From NCBI GenBank assembly GCA_003164255.1, contig PLST01000094.1, positions 2,024 through 7,915 of the forward strand: DNA of 5,892 nt. Reading direction: 5' to 3'. The DNA comes from Acidobacteriaceae bacterium (lineage in GTDB: Bacteria; Acidobacteriota; Terriglobia; Terriglobales; Acidobacteriaceae). Below are positions 1 through 4,420 of this stretch, in pieces (positions within the stretch are counted from its first letter, which is position 1; each line of letters opens with the position of its first letter). A program made the position numbers and the translations under genes. The notes beneath the pieces are model-generated. The model saw nothing but the letters and a program-made list of their open reading frames with translations, did no database searches and was not told the origin of the DNA.

Positions 1-43
1 GTCTATACTCTGAGCGTAATTTCTGGGGAAGACCGTCCAAACA

Positions 44-208
44 ATGAAAAGACATGGAAGCCAGATAATTTACTCTCCCAGCGATCTCGTTCGCTATGCT
101 CAATCGCCGTTCGCATCGTGGATGGACCGGTATTACTTGGAGAACCGACCCGTGCTCCTATCCATCTGTCGCTGGCATGTTCCGCTGACTAGTAATGAAA
201 AACGTTAG
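44..208 (+). pseudogene. N-terminal stub of a RecB-like (TM0106-type) nuclease
   Basis: An ATG at 44 opens 54 codons ending in TAG at 206-208. Residues 8-35 contain IIYSPSDLVRY, then SPFASWMDRYYLEN, which I recognise as the opening of RecB-family nuclease or nuclease-helicase proteins (TM0106-like), normally several hundred residues long. After about residue 38 the resemblance stops and the frame closes at once, so this is a truncated remnant rather than a working enzyme. A purine-rich GGGGAAG (25-31) lies 12 bases before the ATG, somewhat far for a ribosome site. The break near position 160 abuts a recombinase remnant, which suggests insertion or deletion at that point. The family call rests on memory of the motif. 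Truncation is seen directly. Confidence 0.5.
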
Positions 209-222
209 CTCATGGCGCCGGC

Positions 223-386
223 GATCCACCAGTCGAGGTCAACCCCCGCCAAGTAGCCAGCCTCCGAGCCGCCGCGCCAGGTGGAAGGTCATCTCCCGGG
301 AACTGGGCATCGACGTCGGCACCGCCTGCCGGGCACTCCAGAGCCGTTCCAAAAACCTGCCGGAATCGTGCGCTGTAAACGCTTGA
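223..386 (+). pseudogene. C-terminal tail of a serine recombinase (resolvase/invertase), frameshifted
   Basis: Two frames together give a resolvase-like C-terminus. In the frame of 223-278 the product reads DPPVEVNPRQVASLRAA. In the frame of 279-386 it reads RWKVISRELGIDVGTACRAL, then QSRSKNLPES and a TGA at 384-386. This is the hinge and the DNA-binding helix-turn-helix that end Tn3/Hin-type serine recombinases. The two halves are out of register by one base around 268-279, consistent with a single-base deletion. No catalytic domain (Ser nucleophile region) exists upstream, because the sequence before it belongs to another fragment. I infer a decayed mobile-element recombinase. The helix-turn-helix identification is fairly secure; the parent element is unknown. 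Confidence 0.6.
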
Positions 387-433
387 TTCTGCGGCGCCGA
401 AATCGGCCGGGTTTGCTCTTCCAGAAACAGGTG
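374..433 (+). repeat. 60-bp imperfect repeat, copy 1
   Basis: This 60-base block aligns without gaps to 1301-1360, with 42 of 60 identical positions by hand count. Shared cores are GTAAACGC, CGAAATCGG and CTTCCAGAAAC followed by GGTG. It begins inside the last codons of the recombinase remnant, so it may be the element's terminal region. The second copy lies 927 bases downstream in the same orientation. Together they bracket the winged-helix/nuclease gene. Confidence 0.55.
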
Positions 434-443
434 TTTGCGGAAG
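418..443. repeat. Inverted repeat at the end of repeat copy 1
   Basis: CTTCC (418-422) pairs with GGAAG (439-443), and inside it AAAC (425-428) pairs with GTTT (433-436) around an AGGT loop. This gives a nested hairpin of nine base pairs with a two-base internal loop. No T-run follows, so it does not look like a terminator. It may be a recombinase-binding or transposon-end palindrome. Confidence 0.4.
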
Positions 444-493
444 CTGTAAACTGAGGTCGATATAGAGTCGGCTTTAGTCAGGAGCTCCAATAG

Positions 494-523
494 TTGTCAC
501 GAGGTTCGTAGCCGAAATACAGT
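494..523 (+). promoter_or_regulatory. Candidate sigma-70 promoter for the winged-helix/nuclease gene
   Basis: TTGTCA (494-499) matches the -35 consensus at five of six positions. TACAGT (518-523) matches the -10 consensus at four of six, with an 18-base spacer. It would start transcription near 530, about 60 bases ahead of the ATG at 593. The prediction is by eye only. Confidence 0.3.
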
Positions 524-592
524 CAGCATCAAGGCATTCAAAGGCAAGATTTGCGGTGTGCACGGATCCGGCGGATAACCTTGAGGCGCGGT

Positions 593-1252
593 ATGACAAT
601 TCAAGATCGCATTCTCGACTACTTGAAAGCACATCCTGAAGGCGTGGACGACGACAGCCTTACCGTTGCATTAGGACTTGCCCAACGCCAGCAGGCGAAT
701 CAGCGGTGTCGCCGCTTGGAGCAATTTGGATTGGTGTTCCGCCGGCGCGTAAACGGGAAACTCCATAATTTCGCTTGTTCGGAACCTCCTGTTACTTTGA
801 CATTGCTGGCACCAGGTCGGATGCCTGAGGAGCGGTCTTGGTTTTGGGAAGGCAATGTTCAGGCCAGAGTGGTTGAGTACATAACGCGGCTCGGATACAA
901 CGTCGCCTTCGCTGCTGATACAGCGTCAAAACAACAAGGTAAAGACGTCATAGCCAATTCGCCATCCGGTAAGACCCTATGGATATCGGCAAAGGGCTAC
1001 CCAGCTGGTACGGTGAAGACGAATCCTCGAACACAGGCACGCCATTGGTTCTCCCAAGCATTGTTCGACCTTGTGCTTTGGCACAGTGAGAATGCGTCCG
1101 TTGAACTTGCACTTGCATTTCCGAATCAGATTACATACCGCAACCTCGCTGTGCGGGTGAAATGGTTGCTTGAGTACCTTGGAGCGGGCATCTACTGGGT
1201 AGATGAAAGCGGCGAGGTATCTTGGCAGGAGGCACGCAACACCGAATTATAG
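593..1252 (+). CDS. Winged-helix protein with a PD-(D/E)XK nuclease-like domain
   Basis: The product is 219 aa. I chose ATG 593 because GAGG (583-586) sits six bases upstream and the next residues begin the first helix; an in-frame TTG at 551 is possible but lacks such a site. Residues 1-60 look like a winged helix (IQDRILDYLKAHPEG, then a recognition-helix-like stretch and a basic wing). Residues 84-175 resemble a restriction-endonuclease-like fold: EGNVQ with Glu86, a helix, GYNV, then GKDV with Asp118, then LWISAKGYP with Lys134. The middle acidic residue of the usual (E/Q)xK is Ser132 here. A conserved-looking TQARHWFSQALFDLVL follows. A DNA-binding nuclease or a catalytically weakened relative is inferred, perhaps acting in defence or mobile-element biology; no partner methylase or helicase is present. 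It sits alone between two repeat copies and has lower GC than metK. Confidence 0.7.
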   Translation: MTIQDRILDYLKAHPEGVDDDSLTVALGLAQRQQANQRCRRLEQFGLVFRRRVNGKLHNFACSEPPVTLTLLAPGRMPEERSWFWEGNVQARVVEYITRLGYNVAFAADTASKQQGKDVIANSPSGKTLWISAKGYPAGTVKTNPRTQARHWFSQALFDLVLWHSENASVELALAFPNQITYRNLAVRVKWLLEYLGAGIYWVDESGEVSWQEARNTEL

Positions 1253-1300
1253 GCGCCCCTTTTCTACGAAGAAGATCTCCTGAATCTGGTGTTGCCCTTC

Positions 1301-1360
1301 CGTAAACGCCCGATTTTGAAAGGGCGAAATCGGACGTTCCAACCCTTCCAGAAACGGGTG
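1301..1360 (+). repeat. 60-bp imperfect repeat, copy 2
   Basis: This block is colinear with 374-433 (42 of 60 bases identical, no gaps). CCGATTT (1310-1316) pairs with AAATCGG (1327-1333). Positions 1335-1345 pair with 1356-1365 through ten pairs, including one wobble, and one bulged A at 1341. The first hairpin is partly kept in copy 1 through G-T wobbles. It lies 48 bases after the stop of the winged-helix/nuclease gene. There is no T-run behind the second hairpin, so a simple terminator is unlikely. Confidence 0.55.
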
Positions 1361-1456
1361 GGACGATATCAACCTCAAAATAAATCTCGCCTGGTTGTCG
1401 CGAAAAAGCATCGTCCCTCCCCACTATTTGTATGAAGTCCTTTGAGGATTCACCAG

Positions 1457-1741
1457 ATGTCGACCGTCATGGTGGATATTCGATCCTGCGATAGCTGGTG
1501 GCAAGGGAATGGAGAAGCCGCGTACGCCGTAGCGGTGTGGCTACGGCGGGCTGACCAGACTGGTTCACTTGGCAGATACTTCAATCCGCCGCTGACGCCT
1601 GAGGAGCGAGAAGTCGTTGCTGTTGAGGGTGGATATTGGGAGTGCTGTGAACCGGCGATCCGCGGAGGCCCCATCGACACAGGGCATGTAACCGCGCCTA
1701 AAATGGTTCTTGTCATTGACAGTTCATACCAGAGGAATTGA
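1457..1741 (+). CDS. 94-aa protein of unknown function, first gene of a pair
   Basis: I do not recognise this protein. ATG 1457 is preferred over an in-frame TTG at 1442 because GAGGA (1444-1448) lies eight bases before it. The 94-residue product is soluble-looking, with no signal peptide or membrane segment. It is rich in tryptophan and glycine early on (SWWQGNGEAAYAVAVWLRR), has an acidic middle (PPLTPEEREVVAVEGGYWE) and a hydrophobic strand near the end (KMVLVIDSS). Its TGA is followed immediately by the ATG of the TPR gene, so the two are almost certainly co-transcribed and translationally coupled. A small partner or immunity-type protein is possible but not shown by the sequence. Confidence 0.6.
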   Translation: MSTVMVDIRSCDSWWQGNGEAAYAVAVWLRRADQTGSLGRYFNPPLTPEEREVVAVEGGYWECCEPAIRGGPIDTGHVTAPKMVLVIDSSYQRN

Positions 1742-2731
1742 ATGTCTACCGCGGACCGTGTTCATGAGTCGATATCGGCTGCACTAAGCCAGAACAGAAT
1801 GAGAGATGCTCGCGAACTGATCGAGCAGGCGCTCTCATCAATGCCGCCACACTGGAAGCCGCTCGAAGAGGACGACGAACAAGTCCGCGGAGCTTTTTGG
1901 GACCAGGATGAGTTTCTGGCCTATGTCGGCAGACACAGATCCGATAATGAAAAGTCGATTTTCTGGACAACGATCTCCTTTTCCAAGCTTTGGTGGCAAC
2001 TCGCCGACGTGAACATCTCGGAAGGACGGTTCGACAATGCTGTAGTCTGCGTTGAGAAGGGTCTCGAGTTGGAGCCGGACCATCCGGTTCTTTGGATCGA
2101 ACGCGGTTACATTTTCAATCGCATCGGGCGCCACCAGGAGGCATTGGAAGCGTACCGGACAGCCGCCACCGTTCGTCAGTGGGCACAGCCGGCAGTCATA
2201 GCTAGGGCCCTTCGCGGGCAGGGCTCTGCTCTGATTGACCTGCGGAAATTCTCGGAGGCAAGGAATGTTTACGATGCCTCTCTTGAACTCGATCCGGAGA
2301 ACGAATCCGCCCACAAGGAACTTGAGTACATCGACCAAGCACTCACTGATGAGAAGAAGCAAGCGGCGACTCTGCCCTGGTTCCTTCATGCAATCAAGTT
2401 TCCGCCCACCGATCCGCTAACGCTCCAGTTAATACCGCTCGTCCAAGGTATGGAGTCAATACCCGGACCGAAGACAGTTGGTTCGGAGAACTACTCCGCG
2501 ATTTCGAAAGCATTCCTTGCTTCTGGCTGGGCGGGATTTGAAGAGGCATTTGATGCAGTCATCCCGCGCAGCCGGGCGGACTATGCGGAAATTAAGCGAG
2601 ATCTATTGCGGGAGCCTATTTTCAACCCAAGGGTGCATTCGAGAATGGCGCGCGTAGTCTTGGGCGAGTCGACTGTTGACGAAATATTGGAGGAAGCCTC
2701 TCGGAGTGAGGCACCACACTATTCGCAATGA
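1742..2731 (+). CDS. Tetratricopeptide-repeat (TPR) protein, 329 aa
   Basis: ATG 1742 starts directly after the preceding TGA, with GAGGA (1732-1736) five bases upstream. Three TPR-like helical pairs are visible. They are residues 83-116 (LWWQLADVNISEGRFDNAV, ending ELEPDHP), 117-150 (LWIERGYIFNRIGRHQEALE) and 155-188 (ARALRGQGSALIDLRKFSEA, ending ELDPEN). Residues 5-37 form another likely helix pair (RVHESISAALSQNRMRDARE). The C-terminal 120 residues are non-repeat and unrecognised. There is no signal peptide or transmembrane stretch, so it is probably cytoplasmic. TPRs are protein-binding scaffolds, so this protein likely binds another protein, with the preceding 94-aa product the obvious candidate. 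No enzymatic motif is visible. TPR identification is firm; biological role is unknown. Confidence 0.75.
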   Translation: MSTADRVHESISAALSQNRMRDARELIEQALSSMPPHWKPLEEDDEQVRGAFWDQDEFLAYVGRHRSDNEKSIFWTTISFSKLWWQLADVNISEGRFDNAVVCVEKGLELEPDHPVLWIERGYIFNRIGRHQEALEAYRTAATVRQWAQPAVIARALRGQGSALIDLRKFSEARNVYDASLELDPENESAHKELEYIDQALTDEKKQAATLPWFLHAIKFPPTDPLTLQLIPLVQGMESIPGPKTVGSENYSAISKAFLASGWAGFEEAFDAVIPRSRADYAEIKRDLLREPIFNPRVHSRMARVVLGESTVDEILEEASRSEAPHYSQ

Positions 2732-2820
2732 ATTCCATTTGTACTTGTGAAGTCAACAGTAGCTTAATCGAGTGCTTACATAGTACTGCAAGCTCTTATT
2801 GAGATTCGGCGAGGTCACTT

Positions 2821-3441
2821 TCAACGCTGTTCTTCAAAATCGATATGGTCGAACTCGACTGGTGAAGTGATCGCGTTTATCGCGCGGCGGAAATGCGTGA
2901 ATGCTCTCCGTGATTCGTCGGTAGCCAACCTGTTCCAATCCCCCCAAGGCGGCTGCGGGGCCGAAGGAGACAATAAGACTACCAACCTGCGCGATTTCTT
3001 CCCAGTAATTCGGGATGGGTGGGTGAATTCAGACAATATCCCAGCGGCTTGCGGCCAACTGGCAACAAGCTTAGCTAGCGCAAGCCTCACATCATCTGCA
3101 TTGGGAGGGATCGCTGGATCGGATCGCCACGGCAAAAACATCGGGCCGCCGAGTGGTCCAATTTTGTGGGACGACGGTTGGTCCACACAGTACCAATCCT
3201 TGGGTTCAATTCTGGTTATCTCTGAGATCCTATATTGCTCTGCCCAAGCTATTGTTGCTTTCCAACAATCTGCCTTCTGAAAGTCGTTGCTGTAAACCCA
3301 GCCAGCTAGAATCAGAGGTTTCGGCGGAGCCGATCGGATACCACGTTTGGAACACTCCAGCACCAGCGCCTCGTAGACTGCGTTCCAGCGCATGGGATTG
3401 GGGCAAATGTTCATCATGGTGCTCAGTTCCCAGTCAAGCAC
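2821..3441 (-). CDS. 206-aa conserved-looking protein of unknown function
   Basis: This minus-strand gene converges on the TPR gene, with 89 bases between their stops. The given start is a GTG at 3441. ATG codons at 3417 and 3414 are alternatives, and none has a strong ribosome site. The reading frame is closed upstream by a TAA. Residues 12-25 (ICPNPMRWNAVYEA) followed by residues 39-60 (PPKPLILAGWVYSND, then a Trp) and TIAWAEQY look like a real conserved domain: a PNPxRW motif, then LILAGW, then a charged helix. Residues 95-106 are Gly/Pro-rich (GPLGGPMFLPWR). The C-terminus is acidic. I have a sense of having seen this family in scattered bacterial genomes but cannot name it. No membrane segment or signal peptide. 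Function not assigned. Confidence 0.6.
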   Translation of the reverse strand: MLDWELSTMMNICPNPMRWNAVYEALVLECSKRGIRSAPPKPLILAGWVYSNDFQKADCWKATIAWAEQYRISEITRIEPKDWYCVDQPSSHKIGPLGGPMFLPWRSDPAIPPNADDVRLALAKLVASWPQAAGILSEFTHPSRITGKKSRRLVVLLSPSAPQPPWGDWNRLATDESRRAFTHFRRAINAITSPVEFDHIDFEEQR

Positions 3442-3593
3442 TTCCGGCGGCTTTAGAGAAGAGGATAATCTCCGTGGTGCACCTTAAAGGTCCCCGTCCG
3501 GACTTCGAGGAGATGCTCAACTCCATTTCCTGCATGATCGCATTTTCAGCGCATGTCGGGGAAATTGTGGTAGACTTTGACGAACATTAAGAA
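3442..3593. other. Gene-free spacer between the minus-strand gene and the structured RNA
   Basis: I see no convincing gene here. A + strand frame that mostly lies antisense to the 2821-3441 gene extends through it and ends at 3590; its last 45 codons look protein-like, but nothing supports a start. If the following RNA is an omega RNA, the bases just before 3594 would be its guide. No convincing promoter was found: TTGTGG and TAAGAA lie 17 bases apart near 3566-3594, but the -10 match is poor. Confidence 0.3.
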
Positions 3594-3710
3594 ATGGGCC
3601 GACGCCCATGCCAACCTGCCAACCGGGCAAGGTGGACGCGAAAGCGGATGTGGCTCCCTCAAGGGGGCAACTAAGCGGAAAGTCGTCGGCCCTCCATTCT
3701 GGAGGGTTTT
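3594..3710 (+). ncRNA. Structured RNA, candidate HEARO/omega-RNA scaffold (or riboswitch-like leader)
   Basis: Seen directly: GGGCCGACG (3596-3604) is perfectly complementary to CGTCGGCCC (3684-3692), giving a 9-bp closing helix. Inside it are three hairpins. The first spans 3611-3635, nine pairs with an AACCG loop and bulged A bases at 3613 and 3630. The second spans 3637-3646, with a GAAA tetraloop. The third spans 3650-3671, with eight pairs and a TCAA loop. Single-stranded AAGCGGA occurs at 3642-3648 and again at 3674-3680. A terminator-like hairpin follows at 3690-3706. From memory, the order GGGCAAGGTGGACGC, GCGGATG, GGCAACTAAGCGGAAA, then a terminal hairpin just before an ORF start matches HEARO RNAs, now known as omega RNAs that guide IscB nucleases. 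No intact iscB follows. A metabolite-sensing leader for the downstream metK operon is the main alternative. Confidence 0.5.
3690..3710 (+). terminator. Terminator-like hairpin at the 3' end of the structured RNA
   Basis: CCCTCC (3690-3695), loop ATTCT (3696-3700) and GGAGGG (3701-3706) form a perfect six-pair stem followed by TTTTGTGTTTT. Two G-T wobbles can extend it. Its first three bases are shared with the 3' arm of the 9-bp closing helix, so the two structures compete. In an omega RNA this would be the 3' hairpin of the scaffold. In a leader it would be an attenuator. Confidence 0.5.
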
Positions 3711-3993
3711 GTGTTTTCTGGATCAGTTTTTGCGCCAGGTTTGATTGCCGCGCCGGTCGGAACAACCTCCGACTGTGGCCAGAGCCACGCATTCCTCCTC
3801 TACTTTGCTGCATACGCCGGGAACTCAACCAGCGGAAGCTGGAGAGGCAATCATGCTTCTCCATCGCGCTTTCCCTGGCAGTTGGGTTCTCCAGGCCGGT
3901 CCGCCTGCCGACACGGAAACCGGACAAGGGGGATTTGCATCCAGCTTGCCGCCCCTGACACGCAGTCCAATGCGGCTAAAGAGGAGAACCTGT
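3711..3993 (+). other. Gene-free stretch with several hairpins ahead of the zinc-ribbon gene
   Basis: No frame gives a recognisable protein. The first bases read GTGTTT, then TCTGGATCAG, which would encode VFVLDQ, the typical IscB opening, if two bases were restored, but the similarity stops there. Short perfect stems follow. GTCGGA (3756-3761) pairs with TCCGAC (3768-3773). GTGGC (3775-3779) pairs with GCCAC (3784-3788). CCAGC (3829-3833) pairs with GCTGG (3838-3842) across a GGAA loop. CCTGG (3874-3878) pairs with CCAGG (3891-3895). CCGGT (3896-3900) pairs with ACCGG (3919-3923). It could be an untranslated leader of the metK operon or decayed mobile DNA. Confidence 0.35.
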
Positions 3994-4359
3994 ATGACGA
4001 AGTTCAGTTCGAAGCAGCCGATGCATCAGTCAGCTCACAGGCATGAGGCTGCACTTGCCGCCAACCCCTCTTCACCGGCCGCTCCTCGCGGTCTCGTGCG
4101 GTGCCCGGTGTGTCATGAATACCGCGGCGCCGTTCGCAATGACGACCTTCCACTCTCCAGCCAAAGGGAGGAGGCCGTCGTCGCCGTGCTCTGCATCTGC
4201 GATGGAGTCCCTTGCCAGAAGTGCGGGAAGGGTCGCATTCACAGACCCATCTCCAACTACTGGAACGAGGCAAGAGGCGCATTGATTCATTGCCCCTGGT
4301 TCAGTGCCCAAGCACCCTGCGACCAGTGCCGGGCAGAAAAACAGCCGCGCATTGCGTGA
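3994..4359 (+). CDS. 121-aa cysteine-rich zinc-ribbon-like protein
   Basis: ATG 3994 is chosen because GAGGAG (3981-3986) sits seven bases upstream; the open frame extends further back to 3745 without supporting sites. Residues 1-35 are polar and probably disordered. Then come Cys37-x2-Cys40 (CPVC), Cys67 and Cys69, Cys74-x2-Cys77 (CQKC), Cys100, and Cys109-x2-Cys112 (CDQC). Nine cysteines in three CxxC knuckles point to at least one, probably two, structural zinc sites. KGRIHRPISNYW (79-90) between knuckles looks like a conserved core. There is no helicase, nuclease or other catalytic motif. It is the first gene of the metK operon, 61 bases before metK. It may bind nucleic acid or protein; its role is unknown. 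Confidence 0.65.
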   Translation: MTKFSSKQPMHQSAHRHEAALAANPSSPAAPRGLVRCPVCHEYRGAVRNDDLPLSSQREEAVVAVLCICDGVPCQKCGKGRIHRPISNYWNEARGALIHCPWFSAQAPCDQCRAEKQPRIA

Positions 4360-4405
4360 TAAGAGGCAACCGCCAGCACCCCTAGATAACCAACCAAACG
4401 CCGCC

Positions 4406-4420
4406 AAAAGGAGATTGACA
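4406..4420 (+). promoter_or_regulatory. Ribosome binding site that fixes the metK start
   Basis: AAAAGGAGA (4406-4414) lies seven bases before the GTG at 4421. The longer in-frame ATG at 4304 would overlap the zinc-ribbon gene, add 39 residues foreign to the MetK family and has no comparable site, so the GTG start is preferred. Confidence 0.75.

Noticed and set aside
1838..2389. Minus-strand open frame of 183 codons opposite the TPR gene
   Set aside because: The + strand frame has clear TPR repeats, a ribosome site and operon spacing; the reverse product shows no recognisable motif.
2732..2820. Bidirectional terminator between the convergent TPR and 2821-3441 genes
   Set aside because: Only weak imperfect inverted repeats (for example GCTT paired with AAGC) are present and no T-run follows.
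3153..3590. A + strand open frame whose last 45 codons look protein-like
   Set aside because: Most of it lies antisense to the better-supported 2821-3441 gene, and no start codon with a ribosome site precedes the protein-like end. A gene remnant cannot be excluded.
3594..3710. Assignment to a known SAM, SAH, cobalamin or c-di-GMP riboswitch
   Set aside because: I compared the conserved cores of these classes from memory and none matched; the short similarity to the c-di-GMP core (GGACGC followed by AAAGC) lacks the flanking helices.
3711..4046. A + strand open frame starting at GTG 3711
   Set aside because: Composition is not protein-like, no domain is recognisable, and it overlaps the zinc-ribbon gene out of frame.
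4304..4420. N-terminal 39-residue extension of MetK from the ATG at 4304
   Set aside because: It overlaps the zinc-ribbon gene, is unlike any MetK N-terminus, and a strong ribosome site precedes the GTG at 4421.
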